DNA of 64,000 nucleotides from Rhizoclosmatium globosum (GCA_002104985.1 MCGO01000132.1:1-64000); one strand, 5' to 3'; positions 32,850 through 48,627 are shown, counted from the stretch's first letter. The notes: a model not told the origin generated them from the letters alone. Numbers and translations: made by a program.

Positions 32850-35800
32850 ATGCAGTCATCTCTCCACCACGAACTTCATCGAGCACTAATAGCCGATATC
32901 TTAGACTTAAGGGAGGATCTTATTGTCAAAACAGACAAGCTGATAAATATGCTTGGTGGAACTGTTCCTGTTGGTGTCGTTGACAAGCGAAGATCGGAAT
33001 CACCCTCTCCCAGCCCATTACGAAGCAAGAATCGTGAACGCGTCAAAAAATCTCACTTAGAGCTTGGATTGCGCTGGGAGGCTGGCGACTACGCTGAAAA
33101 CGTCGCAGCAAATAGATCATCAACTCGTTCGGTATTTTCGGCAGAGTTTAAAGAAAGCAGTACGAATCTTCAAGACTGTGAGGCAGGCTCTTTGATTTTT
33201 CCCTCCATAATGACACACAAATCTCGGAGACAAAGTGCGATAAATAACGCAACCACATCAAAGCTCACTTCTTGGCTCAAACGCAGCAACACAAGTGTTG
33301 TTTCTCAAACTAATGGAGTAACTGATGCCGGAATCTCCTTGCTCCCTACCGTGCTTAAACCTAAACCGAAAGGTGTATTCTTTTCAAGTTTCTTTGAATC
33401 CACAACATTTTCAATGCTCCCAAATCGACAAAATCCATTTGTTCCAAAAACTTCAACAGCAAACCTAGCAAATGATGCCGAAAATGCTTCAGGAAATGCC
33501 ATTCGCAAACCTTCAGCTAAAAAACGGTCTGATATAGCACTTGACATCCATACAATATCCAAGCAACGCAAAACTTCGGATGGCCAATATCCAATAGGGG
33601 GTTCTCCGCATCGAAATCCAAATTCTGAATTTGACACACCAAACAAACAGCGGTTACTTCCCACTGGAGGATCCACAGCCATTAGACAACAGAGCATTCC
33701 AATACCCTCATCTCCAGGCAAAATTATTTCTGAGGATTTTGACGATAATGAGAGGGAGAAAACCATGAAGAGACCAAGTTTGACAACGAAAATGGAAGAA
33801 ACAGAGAAATCTGACTCAAGCGAAAGTTCCGACTCTGAAACAAGCAGTGCAAACAGTTTGGCACTGCCGAAATATGTAATTGCAACCAACAATCAGAAGA
33901 TTATTCCCGCCGATTCTTCACAGAGTTTGGCTCACCAAGCAAGTATTAAAAAGCTCAAAAACCCTCACAAACCCACTGTAATTGCTCATTATGCAGCCAG
34001 AAAAGGGTTTCTCAAGAAATCCATGGCGCAAGTGCAGACTCCGGAAGAAAATGAGGATCCCAGCCACAATGAAGAAACAAAGTCAACTGCTGCACCAACA
34101 CACGGACACCCTTTGCAACTTCAACAAAAAGTGTCATTGATGTATCATATTTATCTGGTGTGGCTATTGATCCCAGCATTTGACAACAAAGGCCGCAAAT
34201 TGACTATGGATGAATTTGATCACACAGACTTTGACGAGATCACATTCATGCTGAATGGACTTCATCCAAAGTCGTACTTTAGTACAATATGGGATTTCAT
34301 TATGTCGCTGCTGTATTTTTGCTGTTTATGGATCATTCCCTTTTTGGTTTGTTACAGCGAGGACCTATCGAAAGAGTTTTCATTGTACCTCAGCTTGAGT
34401 GTTACCGCAATTTTCACGTTGGATTCTATTGTAACTGTGATGACACCACAACCCGAAACCATCAATGATATGTCAAGTTTCCGAGAATATGAGGCGATGC
34501 GACCTACGTTTCGACAATGGGTATTCCGATGGTTGAAAACACAGCTTTTACTTGATATTGTGTCTACGGTAAGAATCGATGAAGCTGAGAACGTTTATTG
34601 ACTGGTTGATGATATAGTTCCCGTTTGAACTCACCCTGGATCAATACGACAACTCCATCTTCTTATTCACTCTGCGACTCATACGATTTATTCGACTTCC
34701 ACAAATGATAAAGCGATGTGCTATTTACCGCAGTATGCGAAACCATATGGAGTCTCAAATGGGAACAGGAATATCCAAAGTGATTCCAATTGCGGTGGGC
34801 ATGTTCTTTTTTATTCACATCAACGCTTGCACAATATACTATGCTGGAAGAGCTGTTAATTTTGTTGGGTGGGATCAATTATGGCTTGAACTACGCACTG
34901 CAAGCATCAGTCAATTTTACACTTGGACATTCTTTCAAGCGGTGGGAAACATTTTCCCAATGTCTTTTAAGTTGGGTTTGTGTAACTCAAAAATTATTAT
35001 TTACAACATAATTAGACCGCAGACGCAAATTGAACAGGCAGTGGCCATTTTATACATTGTTGTCGGTGCAGTCATCGTGAGTGTACGTTTTGTATTGTAG
35101 CAAATTCTCAGAATTCTCACCAAAAGTATGCTGTCTTTGTCGGATATATATCATCGGCGGCAATGTCATTGGATACGTCAGGTCGCTTATATCAACAGAA
35201 AATGGAGGAACTGGTTGACTACGTCAAATGGAAGAAATTGAGTGAAGAAACCAAACGGAAACTCGTCAGTTATTACGAAACCAAATATCGCGGCAAGTAC
35301 TTTGAAGAAGATACGCTGTTATCAGATATGAATGAGTCTCTTCGAACAGTGAGTCTTGATTTTAACATTCATAACATAGAAACAAATTCAACGATAGGAA
35401 ATATCGTTGCACAATACACGCGCCTTGATTGAAAAGGTGCCTTTCCTTAAACGGTCTGAACAAGATGGGCGTGATGAAATTTTCTTTAGCCGGATTGCAA
35501 CTGTTCTTCACGCTCGCTATTTCATTCCAGGCGATTTGATCACCCAGCAGGGAGATTCTGGGTTGGATATGTATTTTATACTTTCAGGGAAAGTTAACGT
35601 CTTTGTCAACTCTGTCAAAGTTGTGTCTCTGTATGATGGATCATTTTTTGGAGGTTCGTAGTTTGTTTTTTTAATCGTGTTGGTAATCGATACTTTCTTG
35701 AAGAGGTTGCATTAATCTCGCGAGTCCTGCGTACAGCTACCGTTCAAGCCGCTATGCCATGCGTTGTTTATCGTTTGACATATAGTGATTTTCATGCAGT

Positions 35801-36014
35801 AATTGGAGAGTTCCCCGATATGGTGAAAAAGATTGCAAAATTGGCAACAGAACGAGAGAAAATGATGCACAAACAACGAGAGAAAGAAGGAGGGGGGCCC
35901 ATTTTCATCAAGAAAGCAAATTCAATGAGCAAAGCGGGAAGAAGCCAGGCACGAAGCGTTGGGGGAATTATTCGGAGCTCTGCACAACTTAACAATGGTG
36001 ATGCCAACGAATAA
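32850..36014 (+). CDS. Cyclic-nucleotide-gated-type ion channel, paralogue A
   Basis: Six exons (32850-34568, 34618-34970, 35016-35076, 35127-35348, 35398-35653, 35704-36014) give 973 aa. About 420 mostly disordered N-terminal residues precede the channel core. S1 begins near YLVWLLIPAFDNKG, and S4 is Arg-rich (TLRLIRFIRLPQMIKR). The pore region reads FFQAVGNIFPMSFK, where K+ channels have GYG. S6 (ILYIVVGAVI) leads to a C-linker (YQQKMEELVDYVKWKKLSEE) and a cNMP-binding domain (GDLITQQGDSGLDMYFILSG; spliced FFGEVALIS; RTATVQAA with the phosphate-binding Arg). It probably gates a cation current by cGMP/cAMP in the zoospore plasma membrane. The activating ligand and ion are inferred. Confidence 0.88.
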
Positions 36015-36054
36015 TAATAGAGTCCAAACTTAGATTCCTTTTATTGATTGAAAC

Positions 36055-37576
36055 TTAAACTTTCACCAAGTCCCGTTCAGAATGTACAGAAAAAGTGATA
36101 CCCGAGTTTTCCAAGTCGCGAATCAAGTCTGTGTTTCCAAACGCAGCGGCCGGCGTAAGGACGCCGTGAGGAATTAAACCAGTGTTAAGATTTTTGAGAA
36201 TCTGAAGTGCCGAGCAAATGACAGCAATTGGGGTTGTTACATAGCCTCCTTCAGGACCATGAACTTGAGCAATGATTTCGTAATCTGGAACGGCCTTTGC
36301 GTCTACTTCAGCAGCCGTGACAGCACGTTTGAATCCTTTTGCCATAAACGTTTCAGTAAATGTTGTTTCAGCAATTTGTTTCGGGGTTGGAGGAGTCTTC
36401 TTGAAGAGGCCTATTATGAAATGAGTTAGTTAAATTCGAACTTTTAAAAACAAGTGTCCAACACAACTCAATGATTTCATGGATCCAACATAACATTTCA
36501 ATCCTCCCATACCGAACTCATTTAACTCAATATCACAATCAAATGCTTACCCATCGAAAAGAAACCAGGATACTTGAGCAAAAGGTTACGGCCAAATGAG
36601 GAGGATGAAAGATAGAACATTGAGAACCCGAAGAAGGAGAAGCGCAAAACTTGAGCAAAAGATTTCAAAGAAAAGTAGGCATTGAACTGGGTTGGTGGAA
36701 GGGACGAAGTGGATGAGGCAAGTTGGAGTTGTTGCGAGAGACGAACGATAGACGCATCGGCACCAAAGAATGGAACACACCACTTCTTGGTAAAGAGCTT
36801 TTCAAAACGGGCACTTCCATAGAGTGGCAGTTTTCGGCCAAGGAGTGGAAGAGGAGGGCGGTTTGCCTCCTTGCGCATCTTTCTAAGAATATGGGCATTC
36901 GCCAAACTATAGACGGCGCTTTCGTAGGTTGCAAAGTTTCCAGATGTTCCCGACGGACCCTCCTCGATATCAATGTACACTTCGCAGTTGGCAGCAGTGT
37001 AGCCCCGCTTTCTGAACTGATCTTTCACAAACAGGTTTCCAAGGTCAGCCGGAATGCTGTCGAAGCCGCAGCAAGGCACGACGGTTACTTTGGCGTCCTT
37101 TGCCTTTTGCGAGAGAGTGAGAATGCGCTCGACAAACTCGGGCTGTTTTGACAGCAAGTGTGATTAGCCATTGCATTACAAATCGCACCAACAAGCAAAC
37201 AAACAGACAAACAAACACGCACCTCGCCCGCAATGTCGACATAGGACGTGTTCGCAGCGATGCAGGCCGCCACGACGTCGACGCCCGAAAAGCGGAACGG
37301 ACCGACGCAGTTCACAACAACAACGGCACGCGCCACCGCAACAGAAAGCGCTGCGGCATCGCCAACATCGACAACAACTACTTCAACTTGCGAAGAAGTG
37401 ATCCCCGCCCACGAAAGCGTCTCTTGCAACTTCGACAGCGACCGCCCACCAACTCCCCAACGGAGTCCCTGCACACGCGCATCCTTGCTCTGAACGAGCT
37501 CGTGGAATGCCTTGGCTACGTACTTGCCGGTAAAACCGGTTGCGCCGAGAATCAACACGTCAATGTCTTTGGCCAT
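36055..37576 (-). CDS. Saccharopine-dehydrogenase-like oxidoreductase (SCCPDH family)
   Basis: Rossmann-fold NAD(P)-binding start (DVLILGATGFTGKYVAKAF), then VVVNCVGPFRFSG, YVDIAGE and VVPCCGFDSIPADLG, all typical of SCCPDH/trans-acting enoyl reductase proteins. It is not the lysine enzyme. Exons 37576-37223, 37142-36551 and 36410-36055 give 433 aa. A hydrophobic segment near residues 270-300 (RFSFFGFSMFYLSS) may associate with membranes or lipid droplets, as in animal SCCPDH. It sits on the opposite strand between the two channel paralogues, with its stop 41 bp from that of paralogue A. The reaction is unknown. Confidence 0.88.
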
Positions 37577-37762
37577 CCTCAATTTTCAGAGAGTTTCTCA
37601 GACTCCCCCATGTGTTCGTTGTGTGACCCCATCCAATCAAGACTTTGACAGTTGTCTGTTATGATCCGTAATTATCCGCACTAGCGTGCAAATCTGTTAT
37701 ATTCTGTATGGCCCAAAGGAAGATTTACATCCGAAAGGCTCAACTCTTTTCACAGCTATCTT

Positions 37763-40700
37763 TTGATGCCGTCGTGTACAGTTTGCGCGGAATTCAATCT
37801 CACGCTCCTCTCGAACGTGCTGGATTTGCGATCAGAACTATTGCACAAGACTGAAAAACTTATTGTACTTTTAGGAGGGGTCGCGCAAACTTCTCCACAC
37901 CAACCAAGAAAAGGCCCACATCCACTGAAAGAATCTTTTTCCAATGACGGGATTGAAGTTATTCCAAAAGTTCCAAAGTCTCCCCGGGATCCGAGCCCCA
38001 TGATCGGATTTGCAAACAGCTTTATGCAAGAACGTGTGCAAGACATTGAAAGTTCACACTCTTCGCATCTTGATCTTGGACTTCGATGGACGGCGGATGA
38101 CTATAAACTCGATATTGAAGCCAACAAATCAACAGTCCCCACAATTGAAGTGTTTGACAAGACACGTAATCGCAGACTCAGTGCCGTTTCTGCCGTTTCC
38201 AAACAGTCGAAAAAATCTAAATCGGAGCGGATAGATCAATCAATTCCTCTGAAATCATCGATGGATCTTCTCACTAATATATTCTCTAATCGAAATTCCA
38301 GGGGTAGACGAAGTTCTATCGCATCCAAGCGACCACTGAGTCAAATAACAACCCATGTTGTAGAAATCACTGCACCAAAAAGTGACCATGAAATTGTGGG
38401 GAGCCCACCAAACCAAAAAATTTCCCAGTTCTCTGAAAAATTGGACAACGCCGCTGTCACAACCACCAATGCCCATAAATCAGACGGAACACGAACAAAA
38501 GGAGAATCTATAGCAGAACGTGTTCTGGCGAACCAGAGTGTAAAAAGTTCTAATACAAGCCTCGAAAGTGCCAAGAGCTCTTCAATGCTTCCGTCTCTTG
38601 GTCGATATATGTTTGCCCAAAACACTGCACTTCAACAATTATTGAAACGCGACGTCAATGCTACCAGAAATCAACAATCTCTGGTAGGAATGGAGCGCAA
38701 TCTCGAAACAATTGACTCCAACAGCGAATTCAGCGACTCGGCTGTTCATCGATCCACGCCCAGTTTCGCTGATATGGCCGATAAGGAAGAATCAAACATG
38801 ATGCACAACTACGCGTTTGCGTCCTTCAAGCCGAAAAAATCGTCAGATCAATTGTTAAGACACTCCTCTGACCGTATTGAATACGTTCCTCCTCCAAACG
38901 CTGGATTCCCAGTGAAAAAGAAATCGCAACAAATAGGAAAATCGCAGGAGTTTGCGTTAAAACCTAAACCTGGCGGAGGTGTGAGTGGAACTAGTCCTAT
39001 TATTCATGGGGCCGGGCTTCGTCGTAAATCAGGGCTTCAGAACGCTTTCACAGCTGCAAGTCAAGAAATTGTCCATGGTTGGAGCAGCCGTGCAAGTGCA
39101 GTACATGCATCAAAACGACTCTCAAAAACGGGGACTGTTCAGAGTCATGATGACAAGGAAAATAGAGAGGATACCGTGTACAAGAATGCTGGTGGTGATA
39201 ATGGAAAAGGGTGGCTTGGAAGTGTATACTTGTTTCTCTTTCTACTTCCTGCGTTTGACAATAAGGGTCGCCCTTTGACAAATGACTCATTTGATGGTTC
39301 TGATTTGGATGGGATTAGTTTTGAGGTACATGGATTGCACCCGAAATCATATTTCTGTACTGCGTTAGATTTTATCATGAGCTGTGAGTCCTTTTTTATA
39401 ACTTCGCGTCTTTAAGTTGGAAACTCTGCAGCACTTTTCTTTGTCTGTCTTTGGATTATTCCGTTCATGATCAGCTATGATTTGTCGGAAGAAGTGTTGC
39501 TCGGCCTATCGCTGACGTGAGTTCCGGTTGATTGAATGATGCTGACATTGCACATAGTGTTACGATTATATTTGCTGCTGACATGCTATTATCTTCCATT
39601 ATACCGCAGTCATCAAACAAGAACTCAATGTGCTCATTCAGGGAATATGAAGCTCTTCGTCCTCCTCTCCACGATTGGATTGCGCATCACTGGTTAAGGA
39701 ACCAACTTCCTTTTGATATTCTTTCAACTGTAAGAAGGACAATTTAAATATTTGTTAACATTTGAAATGCTACAAGTTTCCATTTGAACTCTGTCTGCCA
39801 CTGAGTACACTACACAATCGCGCCTTGCTTCGTCTGGTGTGTCTATTCCGACTCTTGCGATTTCACCGCCTCCCAAAGATGATGTCCCGCTGCGCAATCT
39901 ACCGTAAGATGAAAGTAAAACTTGAAACGAAGTTTGGAACAGGGATTACAAAAGTGATACCTCTTGGAATCGGAATCTTTTACTTTATCCATTTTAATGC
40001 GTGTACCATGTACTTTGTTGGAAGTTTGACGGGCTTTGAAGGGTGGGCACTCATTTGGATGGAATATGGAAAGTCGGACGTGTTAGGATTTTACATTTGG
40101 ACAATTTTCCAGGCTGTAGGAAATATTTTCCCCATGAGTTTTAAGCCACAAACTGGCGTGGAGCAGGTTGTTGAGTGTGTCTTTATTGTTGTTGGTGCGA
40201 TTTTGGTAAACCCACACCGTTATGTCACGGAAACGACTAATTTTCTATATCAAAAAGTATGCCATGTTTGTTGGATACATCTCCAGTGCGGCTGTTTCCC
40301 TGAATCCATCCGGAAGGCTCTACAATCAGAAAATGGAGGAGCTCCTCGATTATGTCGAATGGAAAAAGCTCAGCAATGTAACGAAAGACAAACTGATAAG
40401 CTATTACGAAACCAAATATCGTGGGAAATACTTTGAAGAGGATAATCTGCTGGCTGATATGAACGAGTCTTTGCGTACTGTAAGTTCTATTTCAAGAAAA
40501 TTTTTGGGGTAAACGTTCTTTTTTTGGCTTCAGGAAATATCCCTACACAATACACGAGCACTGATAGAGAAAGTTCCATTTTTGCGGCGGTTTGAGGATG
40601 ACGGACGAGATGAAATCTTCTTCAACCGTATTGCAACTGTTCTTCACGCACGTTATTATATTGCCGGCGACTTCATCACAAAGCAAGGAGACTCAGGAAT

Positions 40701-41052
40701 GGACATGTTTTTCATTGTGAGTGGGAAACTGAACGTATTCGTCAATAATCACAAAGTTGTGAGTTTATATGATGGTGCCTATATAGGAGGTTTGTTTCCT
40801 TTGTTTAACCATCATTTGTTTGCTAATTGCTAATTAGTTAATTTGCCAGAGGTCGCTTTGATTTCCAATGTGTTGCGAACTGCTACCGTCCAAGCTGCAA
40901 TGCCATCGGTCCTTTATCGTTTAACATATAGCGACTTCCATACAGTTATTAATGAATTTCCTGACATGAAACTCCGAATTGATAAGCTTGCCCGTGAAGG
41001 GAAAAAGATGGTGCGAGAGGCGGAAGAAGGAGTATTTTCAAAATACAAATGA
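37763..41052 (+). CDS. Cyclic-nucleotide-gated-type ion channel, paralogue B
   Basis: This is a close paralogue of the gene at 32850. Seven exons (37763-39383, 39432-39516, 39558-39729, 39777-40205, 40258-40479, 40534-40789, 40850-41052) give 995 aa. The same architecture is seen: disordered N-terminus, S1-S6, S4 with spaced Arg (RLVCLFRLLRFHRLPK), and pore FQAVGNIFPMSFKPQT. The C-linker is YNQKMEELLDYVEWKKLSN, and the cNMP domain is GDFITKQGDSGMDMFFIVSG, spliced GEVALIS and RTATVQAA. It has two extra introns in S1-S3 compared with A and lacks A's intron inside the post-pore MSFK/PQT junction. The C-terminus after the cNMP domain is short. It probably partners A or forms homotetramers. Confidence 0.88.
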
Positions 41053-41145
41053 TTTATGGAGTCAGAGAAGGGAAAAAATGTTGATATTATTGCCAATGTT
41101 GTCAAGTACAAATATGAAAAGACAGAAAATAAAGAAGTCATTAAG

Positions 41146-43805
<2,660 letters not shown>

Positions 43806-43964
43806 TTTTCGATGTTCTTTGTTTTCTTTGTTGGCCGCTGAACAACGGCCTTTTGTTCCACGTTTGTCCAGGGTTCTTTTGCTTGCTTGCACCAGGTTCA
43901 ACGAGTGTGGTTTGATTGATTGTTCTGCTTGAATTAACTGATTAAACAAAGACAACCACCATCA

Positions 43965-45499
43965 ATGTCGCTGCTCTCTCGGCTGGGCCCAAAGAGCCAA
44001 GGCCAAAGCCAAAAGACCTTCAAATCATCGACATCGCCACTCGGACGCGCCTTCCTGAACAGTGACGCCACTGCGGCGGCCTCGGCTGTTGCGCTGGGAC
44101 CCACTTACGGGATCCTTGGTAGTGTCGGTGGTGACGTTGACTTGGCCGCCGCCGAGTCCGAGTCCGAGGTCGATGTGTCGCTCGCGGACTTGGCCGCAGC
44201 CGATGACGCAATCGACGAGGCCCGCGCCCAGTTCAACGCGGGAAACTACCCCGACGCATTCGCAACTTACAACTATGCCGCACAACTCATTCACAACAAC
44301 GCTGCTTCAACGGCCCGCTGGTTCCTCGCTGCCCTCTTTCAACTCAATCTCAACTTATACTCCCTGGCTGTGAAAGGGGACGAAACTCTGGCGAATTCAC
44401 ACCAGAAGACACGTTGCCTCGAAGAAGCTGCACGTACAATGAACAAGGCCTTCTCTGTTTGTGCTACTGATCGGTATACTAATTTTGTCTCCGGTAATCG
44501 TACGTCAACTCACCTTCTCCACCTAGTTTCAATAACATCAATCAGTCTCGAAAATGGGGCGTCTACTACATTTGCAACTTGCTTTTCCGTACCTATTTTA
44601 AGGTACGTTATGCTGCTGGGTCATCAAATTGCTTGGAACTTTGCAGAACGCGTCCTTCAAATGTCTAACTCATCTCGCCACACCTTCAGTTAAACCAAAT
44701 CAATCTTGCCTCGAACCTTATTCGGTCTTTCCGAGGAGTAGATCTTCCTGACTTGTCTCTGTATCCTATCGCGCACGTCGTTACTTATCGCTATTATATG
44801 GGCGTCTTGGCTTTTTACGATGAGCAATATAGAAAGGTACGTTCGTGCTATTTTCTCAAAATTTGGCGGCCAAACTTAATAATTTGGGTAGGCGCAAGAT
44901 GATCTTTCGTTCGCCCTTATAAACTTTGCACCTTTGACAACCCCCGCAAGAATTCATAATCGCAAACTTCTCCTCACTCACCTGATTCCTATCAATCTCC
45001 TCTCTGGAATTTCCCCCTCAGATGTTGTGTACAGCAATCACCCTGAACTATCTGACTTGTTCGGAGACTTGGTGAATGCAATTGAGGCTGGAAAACTGGG
45101 TTCATTTGATGAACTGTTGCAAAGAAAACAGAAAGGGTTGATTCGAGCAGGTGTATATCTGACAATTGAGCGATGCCGAATAATCTGCTTCAGGAATCTA
45201 GCTCGACGAGTGTGAGTATAAATTAGTTCTGCAGTTATAGAGAGGCTGGAAGAAAGAAAACTGACACGTCACTAATTTCCAGATTTCTGATACGCGGCAA
45301 ACCTACACGGTTAGAGTTACAAGACATTCTCACCGCTGTAACAGTCGCAGGCTGTGAGGCTGATATGGATGAAATTGAATGCATGGTAGCAAACTTAATT
45401 GATAAGGGATTATTGAAGGGTTATATCTCACATGAAAAGCTTATGCTGGTATTGAGCCCAAATAACGCGTTTCCCTCTCTGGATTCAGTTCCTGTGTGA
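43965..45499 (+). CDS. PCID2: PCI-domain protein of the PCID2/Thp1/Csn12 family (TREX-2 type)
   Basis: Likely mRNA-export scaffold subunit. Exons 43965-44473, 44527-44602, 44690-44836, 44892-45211 and 45283-45499 give 422 aa. After a Ala/Ser-rich N-terminus, helical repeats include [12 protein letters not shown] and [19 protein letters not shown], both restored by splicing. [36 protein letters not shown] and the PCI winged helix ([37 protein letters not shown]) follow, and it ends NNAFPSLDS as in PCID2. SEM1 (16695-17115) encodes the usual small partner of this family. Divergent from GFA1 with ~160 bp between start codons. Csn12 is the alternative orthologue. Confidence 0.88.
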
Positions 45500-45678
45500 A
45501 ATAATAAATATCAATGTCGGGTATTGTGTTGATCTGAAAAAAAGGGATTTACGTCGCAGTGGGAGCCTCCAAAAAAGAGATCTGCAAGAAACGACTTGCT
45601 CTTGATATTGGTCCAACTCACAAACGACACATCGATTTCGCGTGTCCATAAGATTGCCTTGTCACTGATATCCTTCAA

Positions 45679-46873
45679 ATGAACAACTTTGCGCAAAAAG
45701 AGTTCAACACAATTGTGTTTGGAGCCTGTATCTTGTCTGCAAATGCTGGATTTATCAACGTTGTGACCCTGGCTGGAGTGTTCTCCGTTACTGTCTCACA
45801 CGTTGTAAGTGTGTTCGTTTAACCCACAGGCAACAACCTGACTTTGATGATTCCCAAAGACGGGTAACGTGTCTCGTGTTGCAATATCCATATTTCAGGG
45901 AGATTTAACCACAGCCGCGCTCGTAACTTCTATTCTCTTCTCTTTCATGTTTGGCGCGTTTATATCTGGATATATGGTTGGAGATCATAAGTTTGTGTTG
46001 GGGCGATCATATGGATACGCTCTCTTGTTGGAGAGTGTCATGCTATTTATGAGTTATATTTCATTGAAGGGTGAGTTGATTGTGGGAGAGTGGTGTGCTG
46101 CGTTTGCTTGTGGACTTCAGGTATGATATCTCATTTTTTATAATTGAAACAAATTGTTTCGGAATAGAACGCAATGGCCACAAGTTACAGTGGTCTTGTT
46201 GTAAGAACAACACACATGACTGGTATTGCAACAGATATTGGAAATATTTTGGGTCAGGCGTGTAGACAAGACAGTCATGCTGAAGTGTGGAGATTATATG
46301 TTCACGTTCCAATCATGATTAGTTATATGGTTGGAGGTGTATTTGGACAGCTAGCATGTTTGTTTTCATCAGTGCTATATATGAGTTACTGATACTCTCT
46401 TTGCAGATTACTTTCTCCATGAACAATCACTTCTCTTCCCTTGTTTTTTGACTGGAATCACAGCTGTCACATATCTTTCCCTGCCCTTTATTCAGGCAGC
46501 AACCCAAGCACATCAAGAAAAACAAAATATATTAAAAGAACAAGGCAGAAAACACTCAAATATGGAGATTCGTCTTGTTGGTGATCCACGTAAAGTTGGT
46601 GGGGGCTTAATCCTTACAGACAAGCAGACGGTTTTGAAGGGAACTAGCAATGACTTAGAAATCAGAGAATTTTTTGGTGATGTGAATAACAGTTTAGATG
46701 AGTTGGATATGGAAAGGGGAAAGGGTAAACCAAAGGCAACTCAAGGAGATACAATGATTGAGAAAGAAGAAAAAGCGAATCAGTTTACCAGTGTTGGTGG
46801 AGTAAAATACACTGGAGTGTATCAAGAGGAGGGAAGCACAGAAGTTTTGACTGCCAATCATCCAATGCAATAG
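45679..46873 (+). CDS. DUF1275/YoaK family membrane protein
   Basis: Integral membrane protein with about six helices. DUF1275 hallmarks: ACILSANAGFINVVTLAGVF at the N-terminus, VSHVTGNVSR (spliced), QNAMATSYSGLVVRTTHMTG and DIGNILGQ. Exons 45679-45804, 45860-46120, 46168-46357 and 46407-46873 give 347 aa. The third junction (GCAT|GTTTGT) is the least certain. A hydrophilic, charged cytosolic tail of ~130 residues (RGKGKPKATQGDTMIEKEEK) follows the last helix and is longer than in bacterial members. Function of the family is unknown, and transport is often guessed. Confidence 0.85.
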
Positions 46874-47589
46874 AGAGAGAAGCATTTATGAGCCTTTTTA
46901 AAACGTTATATTCCATTGCTTTTTGAATACTAGTTGTTAAGTTTTAATTTAGCTCTTTGCAACTGTGGCAACTTTTTTGGAAACAACGTGAAAGCATCCC
47001 TTTTATTTTCACAGGGGGTGGTCAAGCCAGTGAGAAGTGTGATTTTTGCAGCAAAACGGTCCAAAATACCCATCTAGAATTTGAACAGATGTCACTGCCA
47101 AACTGGTGGAAATAATGTGTCCAAACTTTCAAAGTACCATAATATAGTACATATCTACTTGTTTTAGGACTGACAGGCTCCATATGCGTTGTTTGGATGG
47201 CTTTCAAAATTACATATGTTCAAGAGAAAATGCCTCCAAGAAATTTAAATATGTTCACTGAGGACTTGACAGCTCCCTTTTCTGAAGTTTAGGTACATAA
47301 GACAAATCTGCTGAATAGTTCATGGCCAGGTTGGTTACCACACAATTGCAAAGTTTATGTTATAAAGAGATGTCTCCTGCTTTATGATATGATGGAAGAA
47401 AAGGAAGGCACATGCTCAAGTTTCCACCAGAAGAGTTTGGAAGATCAGGAGATTCTACAAAAGAAACAAGGAGATCTTCCAACTAGCCTGCTTTACTATC
47501 ATGGAATTCATACAAATACTCAATTACAGCTTGATTGTTTGGAAGATCCCAATACAGCTTCTTCCACGATACCTTTTTCCATTCCAAAT
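46874..47589. other. Gene-free flank of the transposon island
   Basis: No gene is supported. A plus ORF at 47389-47598 (MMEEKEGTCSSFHQKSLED) runs into the transposase remnant and may be its decayed N-terminal part, but no motif proves it. Confidence 0.4.
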
Positions 47590-48602
47590 TGCAAATGAAT
47601 TGCACCAATTCATTCACCGTTTAATGTTCAAACCAAGCACACCATTACTCGTCGTGGAGCCAGGACTGTTAACATTCGCAAACCCAAGGCTACCCATGGA
47701 AGTCGTGCTACAGCTGCTTTGGCTGTTACAGCATCAGGCCGTTGTCTTCCAGCTTTTGTCATATTCAAAGGTAAAAAAAAGGCCCGTGTCTATTGTGAAT
47801 GCACCACAATTCACAACAAGGTTGCTCCCAAGAAAGCTCTTTTCACTGCTCAAGCAAATGCCTGGTGTGATGGACTAGCAATGGAGGCTTGGGTAACAAA
47901 AGTAATGAAGCCATTTGCTGCAGAGGAGAAGTCCCATGTCCTCCTCCTGCTGGATTCCTTTCCAGTCCACTTGATGGCATCTGTGGTCAACTTACTCGAA
48001 AAACTAAGAGATGCTCTGCTGCATTTATTTCTGAACCTCCTCCCTTTTCTCTTCAAGCCATCATCCGAGATACTCAATCTTCTCAGGTAGTTGAGAACTC
48101 CTTCATACCTGCCAATCTCCATGTGGTTATTGACAATATAATATCATTGTTCTTTGTATTCCTGCAGGGAGCGCATCTAAAACCCAAGTAAGCATTGTTT
48201 TCATCACAACCTCACTCACCTCTCCCCTAGCCGTGCAATGTTGGGATCATTCGACCATCCAAAGATTGTATGTTTGATTTGCAAACAATGTGGCCCATGA
48301 ACAACCAACAGTCAGCTATTGGACGCTCTAACATCTGTTCATTCATGATAGATGCCTGGTCCCGTATCTCTCCCCAGTCCATAATCAATACATTCAGACA
48401 CATTGGATATATGTCTTCAAGTACTGCTGATGAATTGAAGTGTGGTTTGCCAGAGTTCTTGTCTGAAGAAGCTGAAAGTCAGGATGATTATTTAGTTGAA
48501 TTTGGGGTGGCAGTTTATGGAGACATACTGAATGAGGATGGAGACATTGTGATGTTTGAAGATGAAGAACATGGTTCCGACGATGATGATGACAATGAGT
48601 GA
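47590..48602 (+). mobile_element. Decayed pogo/Tigger-type DDE transposase
   Basis: The DDE superfamily signature of pogo-like Tc1/mariner elements is clear. TITRRGARTVNIRKPK is followed by ALAVTASGRCLPAFVIFKGK (47700-47790) and AWVTKVMKPF. HVLLLLDSFPVHLM (47937-47975) holds the second catalytic Asp. A separate ORF at 48270-48602 gives the typical tail, SFMIDAWSRISPQSIINTFR, then a very acidic end (EDEEHGSDDDDD). The segment that should contain the third catalytic residue between ~48010 and 48270 is scrambled, and stops or frame changes occur near 47600 and 48010. The element is inactive. Terminal repeats were not found by eye. Confidence 0.8.
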
Positions 48603-48627
48603 ATGAGCTGAGAGATTAAGAGTTTAT

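Noticed and set aside
33305..33892. 195-codon minus-strand ORF with hydrophobic runs
   Set aside because: Antisense to the disordered N-terminus of channel A. The sense frame continues into a real channel.
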